A stretch of 64,000 nt of DNA from Iris pallida (GCA_029216955.1 JANAVB010023997.1:1137424-1201423); one strand, 5' to 3'; shown: positions 36,401-51,400, counted from the stretch's first letter. Made by a program: numbers and translations. The notes: generated by a model from the sequence alone, not told the origin.

Positions 36401-38106
36401 CAGAACTGATTAGAGAGCACTTTTTTATTCTCCCCTTTTTTTTTTCCTGTTTGGACCAAGGTTTGCAGTATCGGTATCGGACACTTCATATGAGTACCGG
36501 TATCGGCAGTTTCAGATCAGAGTCAGATTTTTTTTTTTTTTTTTTTTTGCATCGGAAAGTGAATACTTATTAATAAATTATTAAACTTCAAGAATATTTT
36601 ATATATTTAGCCATAATTTTAAATATTTTCTATGTTGTTTCTTATTAGTTTTGATATTGAAAGGAATAGTAGGTCACCCTTGACGATTGGTTTACCTGCG
36701 AGGCATAAATTTTCTTCTTTTATATGCTTATATACCCTTGCTGATTGGTCTTTTCCGTTCGATTTTCTTTGCCGAATTGACTGGAAAAGAGATCCCAAAT
36801 GTCGGTATCGGTCCGTATCGGTATCGGTCGGTATCAGATCAGGACATGCCAAACCTTATCGGTTGTCGTATCGGATCGGTGTCGGCCGATACTGCAAACT
36901 ATGGTTTGGACCATGATCAGATTAGATCATTTCTGCATTTACACGAAGTTTAAGATACCCATTTTCATTGAAATTTCTGGTGCAGATCTGGCAGCCACCC
37001 ATATAAGGAGTGCTGGTGGCATTGCTGCTATTGTGCAATATCTTGACCACATGGAGCCTGATCTCAGGACTCGTGCTTTGAAGCTTGTGAACCTGCTGTC
37101 TGAAAAGATGGGCCAGGTCCTTGTTGAAGAGCTGAGAGACTCCAACAAACTACCCTATTTAAAGGAAAAGTTGTTGGATCCTCAATTTGATTTCGGCGAG
37201 AGAGCTGAAATTGTATGCATCCTTGCCAGGCTCCCCTTCTCAATTGATGAGGTGAAAACAATTCTAGGGCCTGTTGTTCTGAGATGGGCTGTCAGTAAGC
37301 TCAAGGAGCAAAAACCCAGCTCCTATGGGAAGAATTCAGCTAGCACCAGACGCATGGTTGAAGGCCTTCTTGGGCTTTTGTTGCACTACGCTAGGAATCC
37401 CGACACTGAACTACTGGCCCTTGTTCAGGAATACCACTTTATGAACATTTTCTGTGAACATATCAGCAATCGTTCACATGAGAGAGCAAAACAGAAAGCT
37501 GCTTTTGGATTGAAATATCTATCAGAATCGTCAAGGTTGCCAAGTCTGACAGCGAATTCGGATCCTCAACCTCCTAGTGGATTTTGTGTTCCGTTGGTAT
37601 TTATTTGTAGCAAGAAATCAATGGCTCCAGTCTCCTGCCCTCTTCACAGCATTGCATGTGAAGAGGATAGTTCCTTCTGCTTACTTCGCGGGAATGCAAT
37701 TAAACCACTGGTAGAACTTCTGAATGATGAGAATACACAAGTACAGATAGCAGCAGTGGAAGCTCTTTCCACAGTTGTCTCTGACAGTCAAAGTCTAAAG
37801 AATGCTGCTGAAGAACTGGAACAATTTGGACTTTTTGATGCCGTAATCAATCTTTTCAAAGAGGTCAGGCCGGGGGAGCTTCAGGAAAGACTGATAACAA
37901 TGGTGGAAAGTTTCTCGAGAGTAGAGACGATTCTCCAAGATTATTCAACCGACCAACATTTAGTCAGGGCATTGGTCGAAGCACTCAGACATGGGAATTC
38001 AAACACGAAGAGGCATGCTCAGGATGCCCTAACTAACTTAAGGCAGATATCTGGTGTTGGAGGGAAGAGTTCAAATCCAAGCCGTGTGAAAAAGTCAAAC
38101 AGATGA
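20187..38106 (+). CDS. U-box/ARM-repeat E3 ubiquitin ligase, PUB42-like (four exons, 1068 aa)
   Basis: Predicted plant U-box E3 ligase. The U-box would bind an E2 and the ARM repeats a substrate, most likely in the cytosol or nucleus. Joined coding sequence: 20187-21497, 23637-23943, 27779-28246, 36986-38106 (3207 nt with stop). All introns are GT-AG with phases 0, 1 and 1. The ATG at 20187 is the first in frame and has A at -3 and G at +4. Residues 1-250 are the helical N-terminal region, about 275-350 the U-box (CPLTKEVMKDPVV, QTYER, DPTCPVTGQ), and about 360-1068 ARM-type helices. The length of about 1070 fits the PUB42 class rather than the shorter (about 800) PUB43/44 class; that assignment is from memory. 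No stop or frameshift interrupts the joined frame. The introns hold several transposons, yet all splice sites look sound. The substrate and pathway cannot be told. Confidence 0.9.
21593..21848 (-). repeat. small interspersed element, 'CTAGGAAGCAC...GCAACATAG' family
   Basis: It starts CTAGGAAGCACAGACAC and ends with the complement of CTATGTTGCATGGATAC. The same ends in the opposite orientation bound 28422-28604, and a related start occurs at 34423. The interior repeats variants of 'cacggacac' and 'gtgtccg'. It is non-coding. Confidence 0.6.
22369..22535. repeat. inverted repeat with 20-bp perfect arms
   Basis: The arms at 22369-22388 and 22516-22535 (ggacatgacccgtgcatgga and its complement) are exact complements around a 127-bp loop. 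A diverged relative ('acccatgcatgggcctaatg') lies near 22095. This is probably the edge of a MITE. Confidence 0.7.
22863..23570. repeat. diverged direct repeat (22863-23115 and 23341-23570)
   Basis: Both units run from 'accacaatcaaatgttga' through 'gtatccctcatgaa', 'gatgggttcatattct' and 'ctttaacatctatatgca' to 'agtccatatttttt'. Indels and substitutions show an old duplication within the intron. Confidence 0.75.
23637..23943 (+). CDS. exon 2 of the PUB42-like gene (residues 438-539)
   Basis: The acceptor is ctctag before ATAATCATG; the donor is GTATGT after AAAG. It encodes IIMVEEGMTRLAIRSLTASL and further ARM helices to LLTRLCK. It joins exon 1 in phase 0 and exon 3 in phase 1 without disturbing the repeat pattern. 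Confidence 0.92.
24856..26820. repeat. pre-existing 'ggttgactagtaaaagg' repeat split by the LTR element
   Basis: The unit 'ggttgactagtaaaaggcac' with 'gggcacaaatcttgagtaca' occurs at about 24856-24905 and about 26771-26820. Further partial copies lie at 24906-24925 and 26737-26770. The LTR element landed inside this older tandem repeat, duplicating GGTTG. Confidence 0.75.
24926..26736 (-). mobile_element. small non-autonomous LTR retrotransposon in intron 2
   Basis: Two LTRs, 24926-25393 and 26253-26736, are similar throughout and bounded by TG and CA. The duplication GGTTG flanks the unit (24921-24925 and 26737-26741). Just left of the right-hand LTR, 'gctctgatacca' (about 26238-26249) is the complement of the Met-tRNA primer site TGGTATCAGAGC, and 'ttctcctcgacttc' beside the left LTR is a complementary polypurine tract; both give minus orientation. 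The 859-bp internal part has only a 94-codon minus frame (25683-25967) and a short gag-like MDPKEFIKKFKYLLDSK word (about 26100-26175). It carries no enzymes, so it depends on another element. Confidence 0.9.
27779..28246 (+). CDS. exon 3 of the PUB42-like gene (residues 540-695)
   Basis: The acceptor is atcatag before GAACGGAGG, giving a split Gly codon with exon 2; the donor is GTAAAT. It encodes VQIAILIGKIPLTDDGK, SLQALYNLSTLDDNATVLVD and further ARM repeats ending IAASPQAS. It is phase 1 at both ends, a multiple of three long (468 nt), so skipping it would keep the frame. Confidence 0.92.
28422..28604 (+). repeat. small interspersed element, 'CTATGTTGCACGGACAC...CTTCCTAG' family
   Basis: This 183-bp element carries repeated 'acggacac', 'gtgtccg' and 'gagtgtc' words that can fold back. 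It has the same ends as 21593-21848 but is shorter and in the opposite direction. Confidence 0.65.
29207..30090 (-). pseudogene. copia gag copy 1 (minus strand)
   Basis: This has the UBN2/gag-polypeptide type of Ty1/copia gag: SNYAAWTIKMEVYMKAQ, WEVLKTMQLGADRVKEAK and LKTEFEGLRMKETESVDDF. The first codon is GTG where the sister copies have ATG. The frame shifts near 29485 (KNDDGRGGDWAPQ), and the zinc-knuckle region toward 29300 is in another frame. It reads opposite to the other two copies and against the host gene. Confidence 0.85.
30132..30320 (-). repeat. partial minus LTRs with duplicated primer-site leader
   Basis: 'tgtagaaccta' (30133) opens a U5/R fragment of about 55 bp. It is followed by a second leader, 'ttgctctgataccaaa', and a second U5/R fragment (30244-30320) that stops abruptly at the plus LTR. 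The repeated primer site fits template switching during reverse transcription. Confidence 0.7.
30321..30551 (+). repeat. LTR, 5' end of copia copy 2
   Basis: It runs TGTTAGATCTAATCC...AGGTTCTATA (231 bp) and contains 'gcctatttaaaggcag', a likely TATA-type core promoter. It is followed at 30553 by TTGGTATCAGAGCC, a match to initiator Met-tRNA. Confidence 0.9.
30593..31478 (+). pseudogene. copia gag copy 2
   Basis: ATG at 30593 (MSKYMSRSPGSSVTGDEVP) and stop TAA at 31476-31478. Breaks: TAG at 30725 (AA*TMKM), TAG near 30767 (GV*DAIED), and a frameshift near 30967-30975 (EFFGVAH against GLRMKET). The C-terminal zinc knuckle C-YN-C-NNYG-H-FSSE-C (about 31367-31410) is intact. The frame ends without entering protease, just before the 3' LTR. 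Confidence 0.88.
31518..31742 (+). repeat. LTR, 3' end of copia copy 2
   Basis: It runs TGTTAGATCTAATC...GGTTCTACA (225 bp) and is preceded by 'gattagggggtaat', a purine-rich tract. It is followed three bases later by another LTR. Confidence 0.88.
31746..32203. repeat. head-to-head pair of copia LTRs
   Basis: A full plus LTR (31746-31971) and a full minus LTR (31980-32203) are separated by 8 bp, so their U5 ends face each other. The unit begins TGTTAGATC and ends GATCTAACA. A transcript across it would fold into a hairpin of about 220 bp. Confidence 0.88.
32207..32456 (+). repeat. 5'-truncated LTR of copia copy 3 with an internal triplication
   Basis: It lacks the first ~40 bp of U3 and starts at 'agcttgtggtcatgc'. 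The sequence 'aaagaaaatgtgagct' is present three times (about 32320-32400), separated by 'gtgtaaaaaaag'. It is followed by 'tggtaccagtgcc', a decayed primer site. Confidence 0.85.
32498..33384 (+). pseudogene. copia gag copy 3
   Basis: ATG at 32498 (MSKYMPRSPGSSITGDEVP). SNYAAWAIKMKVYMKAQGVW is intact, but there is a TAG at 32708, a frameshift near 32780 and a TAA near 33046. The zinc-knuckle region is damaged: cysteine and glycine codons are changed, and a T-run precedes 'cagaatgttttg' near 33300. It ends at TAA 33382-33384. It is more decayed than copy 2. Confidence 0.85.
33424..33649. repeat. fold-back LTR remnant at the right end of the compound
   Basis: The first ~115 bp are a plus U3, and from about 33560 the sequence is its reverse complement back to GATCTAACA. 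The arms of about 95 bp meet at 'gcatcctagcaaac'. It forms the right terminus that abuts the ATCCT duplication. Confidence 0.88.
34423..35323. repeat. large foldback-type element in intron 3
   Basis: It begins 'caatgttgcatggacacgg' and ends 'cgtgtccgtatctgtccaac' plus 'atagg', so the ends are imperfect inverted repeats. The interior has many 'ataccgg', 'ccggtat' and 'gatatcgg' words around an AT-rich core. No target duplication was found. It is related to the 21593 and 28422 elements by its ends. Confidence 0.55.
36459..36904. mobile_element. Mutator-like MITE beside the exon 4 acceptor
   Basis: The ends are inverted: 'gtttgcagtatcggtatcgg' on the left and 'ggccgatactgcaaac' on the right. 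The 9-bp word TTTGGACCA flanks it (36450-36458 and 36905-36913). A 9-bp duplication fits the Mutator superfamily. The interior is rich in 'cggtatcgg', and a frame across it has no known domain. The right end is 72 bp from the splice acceptor of exon 4. Confidence 0.75.
36986..38106 (+). CDS. exon 4 of the PUB42-like gene (residues 696-1068)
   Basis: The acceptor is ggtgcag before ATCTGGCAGCC, giving a split Asp codon with exon 3. It encodes ARM repeats including IRSAGGIAAIVQYLDH and VQIAAVEALSTVV, and a basic end NPSRVKKSNR followed by TGA at 38104-38106. It lies after an 8.7-kb intron. Confidence 0.93.
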
Positions 38107-38754
38107 ACCTTTCTCCAGAGCTGCTCAGTACATAATTTTGGATGATACAGACACATAATTGTTCAGAAACCGTTTAAGATTGGTGTGCAGAATGCAGGAA
38201 TGCAGAAGTATCGCATATTGGTCCGAGCAATGGGTGCTGACTTGTACAATAGAGGTGCTAACACGAGTTTGCATGCTTCGCGTTATCCATATACTCAATT
38301 GTTCGTTTGTATTCGTGGAATTTATAAAGTTGGACAGCATAGGCAGTGTTTGCTGATTCTTTCTGGGGGCTAGGTAAGCGAGGCACAACTAACACCATAT
38401 AAGTTTTTTTTGGCATATCTGTTGGATTGCTGAATTGTAAGACATTGTAATTTAAAACAACTATATATAGAATGTAAGATGTAAATGTAGAACGAGTTGG
38501 TTGATTCGTTATTTGTCAATGTAATTTGTCTGCATATTTTTGTCTATGTTGTGGCTAATCCAGGTGCACAAAATGTAGTGTTTGCGTTCTTCAACAAAAT
38601 GTAGTGTTTGCGTTCTTCAGTGCTTGTATACTGAGTTAAACACTTTCGGAGTTTCTTTCCTGCTCAAGTTTATATCTGTGATTGGAGGCTCTATGTAAGT
38701 GGGGTGGTTATGTGAAAAGACGAGTTGTCAGCAGTTGATAATGGTACATTAGAG
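38107..38754 (+). other. 3' untranslated and downstream region of the PUB42-like gene
   Basis: No coding content is supported. The T-rich stretches near 38400-38560 could include the poly(A) region, but no clear AATAAA signal was seen. A 23-bp direct repeat, 'acaaaatgtagtgtttgcgt' plus 'tct', occurs twice near 38569-38617. Confidence 0.5.
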
Positions 38755-40305
38755 TGTTGGATTGTATCTCGTTTCTGGTTGAGTGTTCAAAAATGGGGTG
38801 ACAATAGAGTTGATAATTTAGTTCCATATCGGATAGGAGGTGGATCATGAGGTGTAGATAATTGGAAATGGTTCAGGTCTTACATAAAATTTTTCTTTTA
38901 AGACATATGGGTCCAGTCCAATATCTCATCCCATGGGTCAACTCCGGTTCGGACACACCACGTTCCCAACACGTGGTATCAGAGCCCAAGGTTACGGGAC
39001 TGATTTGGGCGACTCTAATTGGTTCGAGATAGATGGTGCTGAACGTTCATACGTATATACGGATATACACTCTTCTTAAGGTGGAGTTAGGAGCATCCTC
39101 CATAAGGTGCTCTAATCGGTTCTCTTCTCAAGGTGTGCTCTAATCGGTTCTCTTATCAAGGTGGAGTTAGGAGCATCTTCCATAATATGCTATAATTGGT
39201 TTGAGACATGCACATATGTACGTTCGGGCGGAAGACGGATCAGACCTAATGTTGGAGGCAGTTACACGATTGGCTTCAACGGTGGGTCCGACACGATCGA
39301 GGTGGAGCAAGACGTGTTGGATTAGACATAATGTTTGAGGCAACTACATGAATTGACTTCAAGATGGGTCCGACACGATGAAGGGTGGAACAAGACGTTG
39401 TGGTTGGCACACAATGGTGGTATGGATGAATGTGTCAATTTGGTTTTGTTGTCGAACGGATCGAGATAACAATATATTGGATCTTCTGGGTGCTCGACTG
39501 GCGGAAACGAGCAAAGGTAGATGGTGGGTCCGACACGACCAAGGAGGAGCAAGATATTGTGGCGAATCAAACATAATGTTGGAGGCAACTACACGGATTG
39601 ACTTCAATGGTGAGTCCAACACGACCAAGGTAGAGCAAGATATTGTGGTTGGCACACAATAGTGTTGTGGTTGATTTGTTTATGGGTACCCTTTTCTTGA
39701 AGGTTGTTCGAACTTTTACTGGGAGTATGACATGGGTTACTTCAGCTTCGTAGCGTATGGTACTCGGACATTGGGTCGAGGGCCCCCCTTCTTACCCTGA
39801 AAAAGTAAGGTCACCTTGCGTCCTTGAACCGATAACCATCTTTCGGGTAACCTAGCTGTTGGATCTCCTGGGTGTTCGGCTGGTGGGAACGAGCAAAGGT
39901 AGCAGTAGTGCTAAGGTTGTTCGGTTGGCAAAAATGAGTAAGGGTAGCAGGGGTGCTAAGGTTGTCCGGCTGGCAAAAACGAGCAAAGGTAGCAGGGGTG
40001 CTAACGTTGTCCGACTGGCAGAAACGAGCAAAGGTAGCAGGTGTGCTAAGGTCGTTCGGCCAGCTAAAACGAGTTAAGGTGGAGACTGTTGGATTGTATC
40101 TCATTTTCGGTTGAGCCCTCAAAAAGGGGGTGACAATGGAGTTGGTAATTTATTCCCACATCGGATAGGAGGTGGGATCATGAGGTGTAGATAACTGAGA
40201 TTTGTTCAGACCTTACATGAGAATTCCCTTTTAAGGCATATGGGCCCATTTCAATATCGTACCTCATAAGTCAACTCCAATTCGGGTCACATCGCGCTCT
40301 CAACA
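38755..40305 (+). mobile_element. TRIM-like non-coding LTR element downstream of the U-box gene
   Basis: The LTRs at 38755-38971 (217 bp) and 40087-40305 (219 bp) both start TGTTGGATTGTATCTC and end CAACA. The 5' LTR is followed by CGTGGTATCAGAGCCC, a clear Met-tRNA primer site; the 3' LTR is preceded by 'aaggtggagac'. The 1115-bp internal part encodes no retroelement protein. The two 5-bp flanks (tagag, cagac) do not match, so the target duplication is lost or the ends have recombined. It has the same polarity as the gene and lies 0.65 kb past its stop. Confidence 0.88.
39864..40080 (+). repeat. 54-bp tandem repeat (four units) inside the TRIM-like element
   Basis: Units containing 'acgagcaaaggtagcagggg' and 'tgctaaggttgtccggctgg' repeat about every 54 bp. 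Because 54 is a multiple of three, an open frame (39859-40077) reads KVVRLAKTSKGSRGA-like units of 18 residues. It has no ATG context or family match, so a protein is not claimed. Confidence 0.8.
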
Positions 40306-41492
<1,187 letters not shown>

Positions 41493-41964
41493 TGTCACAC
41501 CCCCAGTTCCAAAATAGGAACTTAAGTCGAGACGATGCCAGCTAATATGATCTGGAATAAGTTTCCAATTTAATGGACTTATTCCAGATGTACTACGCTG
41601 TAAATATAACTATACTACACAGGCAACAAGTAACATCTAAATCTCATCCACATAACCTAGGAAAGTAATATTGAAATATGAGCTGGAAATAAATATAGAG
41701 TCTCAATAAGAAACATCTGAATAGTCCAGTGGGAACAAACCCACGGAGTACAACACCGAATAAAAATATTGAAAGCAGAAAGATAACTAGTCATGAGCAT
41801 CAGCTAACTAGATAATAATGCTCATAACTAAAATAACACCATACCCTGAGTCAAAGGAACTCCTCAGGAAACACCTCGTCGTCTTCAGCAATAAGTCCTG
41901 TCTCAACTCTCGGTTCGTACACAGTCAGCTGTAAGTGCTCATCTGAATCTGGAAAAGAACCAGG
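41493..41964. mobile_element. LTR fragment Z, interrupted by element A
   Basis: It begins TGTCACACCCCCAGTTCC, a typical start for plant gypsy LTRs read on this strand, and is cut at 41964 by the next TGTCACGACC terminus. No second copy is in the window, so the identification rests on the terminal sequence and position. Confidence 0.45.
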
Positions 41965-46493
<4,529 letters not shown>

Positions 46494-46500
46494 AATCTAC

Positions 46501-48007
46501 TATCACGTCCCGATTCCGTAGAATCGATAGTCGTCCCCCGAGCGTGATGCCGTACGAACCTAACTTGCGATCGCACAAGGCATAGTCATAAGGTTATCCG
46601 AAATACCACAACAAGAGAGTGCGCAGAGTAAATTGAACACATTATATAGAAAAAACTTTGAGCTTTATTGATAATGAACATCTACAAACTGACTCCATTA
46701 CAAAATGAACATCGATGATATAGCTGTTCCATACATTGCACCCCTTTATACAACCAAAATATGCAGACACCTGGGATAGGGAAGAGTCGAGACATCTCAG
46801 CTTGGACAGTTGTAGAGTCTTCAAAAGAGATCGAGTCAAGGCTTCGCACGCACGGACGAAGCTTCAAAATACATGAGCGCTGCCTTCAGTCACGCAGCAC
46901 GTTCCTCCTGATTTATAGCATTTGTAGAGAGCGAGGATCAATACAATCAACGTGTACTGGCGAGTGGCTAATTCTTTTTCATACTCTCATTTGGTTCAAG
47001 AATTTAGATAAAATATGCAACTTGTTTTAGTGATCTTTCTAGCCATCCTAGTCAGTTTCATGCAAGCAGTTTGATGGAACATAAATAGGGAGAATTTACG
47101 TTAGAACTTACCCACGGCAGAGCGTTCCATGCAACATAAAGCTTACCATGTTCTTTCCTGTCATATTGCATAACATAAGTTTAACTAGTTCATAATTACG
47201 GAGGTCATTGGCATGAAAACCATTATGGACGTAGCTTGGTTTAGACGGTGCGCGTTCAACGTGGGTAGGGAGCCTCGTTGAAGGAGCACCAAATACCTGC
47301 GATATAATCCAACATAGCTATCGTGTTTCTTCCTAGGCTGGATCGGTCCCGTAGCCCCGGAATACCGTCCGAAGAAACAATCGCCCTTGTATACAAGTTG
47401 TCCATGACCGTGCTACGTTAACAAGTGATTTAAGGCACATTTTATGGTATCGTTGTGACAACTTTATAATTGATTTATTTCTTGTTTTTGAGATAGAGGG
47501 TCGAGGTAAAGGAGGTCAGCCACTCACCTTAATTTCTGTTTGAGGAGAGAGACTTGTTGGTCGCGCTAGACATCGCCTATGCGATTACCTGAAATCGCAC
47601 AAGCAACTGATTAGAACACTGTATTCAAGGAGTTCGATATGTAAATGCGAGTTCGAAATGCAAGCCATGAAAACATTCACAAAAACATTCACAAAAACAT
47701 TCACAAAAACGCATTCAGAAAACCAAATCCAAAACCAAAGCAAGTGCGGCATAAAAAACAGAGCAACGGGAGGTATCTCCCGACTCAGCCGCAGAGTCTA
47801 TCCTCGAGGCGCAACCCGCTGAATAAGGGACTTGATTTCGAAGAAGCCTTTCCATAACAAAAAAAGGATCTTAATTCAATCGTTTCCGTTCGACCGATTC
47901 GATCGATCCTGACCTATCGGTCCCGACCGAATCGATAACGACAGTGTTCCTTTTTTACGTACCCCGTGGATGGAGAACGGGACATGATGTAGGGACGGGG
48001 CACTACA
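46501..48007 (-). repeat. 3' LTR of chromovirus Y
   Basis: On the minus strand it runs TGTAGTGCCCCGTCCC to GGGACGTGATA (1507 bp; the last CA has mutated to TA). It matches the split right LTR up to the window end, apart from an extra ~44 bp there near 60528-60570. Near 47673-47711 'aaaacattcaca' is triplicated. Confidence 0.85.
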
Positions 48008-49544
48008 CCATAACCAACTAAGAAAAAGTTTCATGCTCGAAACTTAAGAAAAGAACCTACCGCTAGGAAAAATAGAGAAGGAAACTTTCCCTCATCTCCG
48101 ACTCTAGTTTCCAGGTCGACTCTTCTCCCGTATGGTTCTTCCAGAGCATGCGAACGATAAGGAAGGCACGGTTTCGAAGTAGTTTATCCTTGCGCTCTAC
48201 GATTTACACCGGCTCTTCAACATACGATAAGTCTGCTACAGATTCAGCTGACCAAAGTCTGCCACATGGCTTGGATCGTACACGTACTTCCGCAACTAAG
48301 TGACGTAGAAGAAATTATGCACATCCGATTGTGCTGGCGGCAATGCAATCTGGTAAGCTACTGGGGCGACTTGCTTTAATATCTCGAAAGGACCGACAAA
48401 TCTTGGACTCAACTTTCCTTAAGCTCAAAATCTCGTGACTCCTCACATAGGCGTGACTTTCAGAAACACGTAATCGCCCTCCAGGAATTCAAGGGCCTGT
48501 CGGTGTGTATCGACATAGCTGTTTTACCGACTTTGTGCTATCTTCAATCTCTCTCGTATCAACTTAACTTTTTGTATGGTTTGCTCTACCAGTTCCGGGC
48601 CGAGTATCTGCCGCTCCCCGACTTCATTCCAGCAAATGGACGATCTGCACTTCTGACCGTACAAGGCTTCATATGGCACCATTTGGATGCTGGACTGATA
48701 GCTGTTGTTATATGCAAATTTGGCCAACAGTAGATGAACGTCCCAGCTTGACTTCAAGTCGATTGCACAAAGGCATAATATATCTCCGAAAATCTGATTC
48801 ATCCGCTCTATTTGGCCATCGGTCTGAGGATGATATGCTGAACTAAACTTCAACTTGGTCTCCATTGCTTACTGAAGACTGCACTAGAAGCGTTACACGA
48901 ATCACCCATCCCGATCTGAGATAATTCATACTGGAATCCCGTGCAGCCGAACTATTTCATCAAGATAGTTCTGAGCAAGGTAATCGACGCTCCAACTGAC
49001 TTTAATGACAATAAAGTACGCTGACTTGGTTAGTTGATCGACGATGACCCAGATGGCATCGTTCTCCTGCGGCGTCTTTGGCAGGCCAACAACAAAGTTC
49101 ATAGTGATGTGATCCCATTTCCATTCTAGAATAGCAAGGTTCTGCATCTTCCCGCCCGATCGCTGGTGCTCAGCTTTTACCTGCTGACAGGCCATACATT
49201 AAGACACGAAGAGTGCAATATCTCTTTTCATGCCGTGCCACCAAAAGACAATACGGAGGTCCTTATACATCTTGGTGCTGCCAGGATGCAAGGAATATTT
49301 TACATAATGCGCTTCTGACATTATTTCCTTGCTCTGGGTTATCCGGTACACATAGCCTGCCCTTCACACGAAATGTTCCCGATTCGTCCTCTGCAAAGTC
49401 AGACGTCTTCTCTGTTGATATCAACTTCCGCATTTTCTCCAGGTATGGATCATCCTTCTGAGCAGACTTGATCTTTTCCAAAAGGCTTGATTCTGCGCCA
49501 GCTGCGCACCCACAAATCAAACTTGGAGTTCTATGCCCATTCAT
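48008..49544 (-). pseudogene. integrase and chromodomain of chromovirus Y
   Basis: Integrase joins element DNA to the genome. Reading down from 49544, the zinc region has MACQQVKAEHQ (48.9-49.2 kb) after a frameshift near 49265. The core has WDHITMNFVVGLP where the family has MDFV, so the first catalytic Asp is Asn. ISDRDG (second Asp) and HPQTDGQIERMNQ (Glu) follow, at about 48.9 and 48.84 kb. The C-terminal part ends near 48.5 kb, and TWKLESEMRES (about 48.1 kb) marks the chromodomain tail. Several stops are present. The copy is inactive. Confidence 0.85.
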
Positions 49545-49599
49545 TCCAAGTCACACAACAGTCGACTGTTGATGGATAGTTAAGCTATGTACTTCCGAC

Positions 49600-50720
49600 T
49601 CAGCACATCCGCCACAACATTCTCCTTATCCGGTGTATAGTCGATTGACAAGTCGTAGTCTTTAATCAGTTCCAGCCATCGCCTCTACCGCAAATTCAGT
49701 TCTATCTGGGTGAAGAGATACTTGAGGCTCTTGTGGTCTGTATAAATCATGTACGCCATGCCATAAATATAGTGACGCCACAGCTTCAACGCAAACACAA
49801 TTGTCGCTAATTCAAGGTCATGAGTGGGATAGTTCTTCTCATGCGGCTTGAGCTGTCTGGAAGCAAAAGATATCACCGTGTCTTGCTGCATGAGCACACA
49901 CCCCAAACCCTGGCCAGAAGCATCACTGAAGATTTGAAATCCCTCGGTCCCTTCCAGAAGAGCGAGTATCGGGGCCAAAACGAGCCACTATTTTAGCTCT
50001 TGGAATGAAGCTTCACAGTCGTCTGACCACACAAACGACTCCCTTTTGAGTGAGACGAGTCAAGGGCGATGCGATCTTTACGAAGTCCTTCACGAAGCGT
50101 CTATAGTATCCCACCAAACCGAGGAAGCTTCGAATTTTACTGACTGACGCAGGCCGTTTCCAATCAACAACTGCCTCAACTTTCTTCGGATCAACTGAAA
50201 TGCCTTCAGCGGAGATGATGTGCTTAAGAAAAGATACGTTGTTTAGCTAAAACTCACGTTTGCTCCTCTTCGCAAACAACTGATTATCTCAGAAGGTCTG
50301 GAGTATGGTCCGCAGATGTTCTGCGTGTTGCGCTCGATCCTTCGAGTAGACGAGGATATCATCTATGAAGACTACTACGAATTTATCGAAGAACGGATGG
50401 AACACCTGATTCATTAGATCCATGAAGGCTGCAGGAGTATTTGTCAGGCCGAATGGCATCACCAAGAACTCGTAGTGGCCGAAATGAGTACGGAAGGCAG
50501 ACCTCGGCACGTCCTCTGGCTTGACCTTGAGCTGGTGATAACCCGATCGAAGATCAATCTTCGAAAATACCGTGGCACCTTGAAGCTGATCAAACAAATT
50601 GTTGATGCAGGGCAGGGGGTATTTGTTCTGGACGGTAGCTTTATTCAATTCCCAGTAGTCGATGCAGAGCCGCATCGACCCGTCTTTCTTCTTGACAAAC
50701 AGCACATGCGCACCCCATAG
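49600..50720 (-). pseudogene. reverse transcriptase and RNase H of chromovirus Y
   Basis: The reverse transcriptase words [44 protein letters not shown] and [11 protein letters not shown] (50289-50705) keep both catalytic Asp residues. A stop near 50286 separates them from the connection region ([20 protein letters not shown]). RNase H, at 49685-49978, keeps [14 protein letters not shown] and TDHKSLKY. The frame is broken between the two domains. Confidence 0.9.
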
Positions 50721-50782
50721 TGAGACGCTAGGACGAATAAAATCTTTGTCGAGTAATTCCTGTAATTATACCTTAAGATCTT

Positions 50783-51400
50783 TTAATTCTGTAGGGGCCA
50801 TTCTGTACGGGGCCTTGAAAATCGGTCAAGTGTTGGGGAAGGTGTCAATAGTGAACTCAATTTCTCGATCGGGAGGCATGCCGGGTAGCTCGTCTTGAAA
50901 CACGTCTGAGAATTCTGCCACAATGTCGGTTTGATCCGCGTTTGCACTATTCTGTCGCGTGTCTCGAACGGACACCAAGTAGCCTTCGTATATGGAATAC
51001 ATCGAGCAAAGATCGTCGAGATCACTATGTAGGTTATCGACGCTTCGCCATACGAATACCAGAATTCAGGCTCCCCCGGTAGGCGGAAGGTGACCTTCTT
51101 TTCTGCACAGTCAATAGTGGCCGAGCAAGCGCCGAGCCAATCCATCCCCAGAATGATGTCATAGTCATAAGGTCCAGAACTATAGCATCTAGAGTTAATT
51201 TCCTCTCACCTATACATATGCAGCCGTCTCTACAGATAGTGTTTACAGGGATTTGTGTGCCCAATGGGATGCTAACGTTAAGGTTAAGGCCTAACGGTGC
51301 TATGGGGAATTTGTGTTCATCAATAAAATCTGTCGCTATAAAACTATGGGTAGCACTCTAATCGAACAGTACACGGACAGGTTTATTATTAAATAGTAGT
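50783..51400 (-). pseudogene. aspartic protease of chromovirus Y
   Basis: The active-site region reads RVLFD, stop, SATHSFIATDFIDE (about 51310-51370), where the family has FDSGATHSF. The catalytic Asp is kept, but a stop replaces Ser and Ser replaces Gly. It continues, with a frameshift, to the MDWLGACSATIDCAEKKVTF word near 51085-51145. The enzyme cannot be made from this copy. Confidence 0.8.

Larger units (their letters stand above)
28247..36985 (+). other. intron 3 of the PUB42-like gene
   Basis: This 8739-bp GT-AG intron contains, in order, a foldback repeat (28422-28604), a (GAAAT)n microsatellite (about 28846-28869), the compound copia insertion (29080-33649), a large foldback repeat (34423-35323) and a Mutator-like MITE (36459-36904). 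The stretches 33655-34422 and 35324-36449 hold no recognised gene. Confidence 0.85.

Noticed and set aside
38755..40305. Target duplication for the TRIM-like element
   Set aside because: The flanking five bases (tagag and cagac) do not match, so no duplication is claimed.
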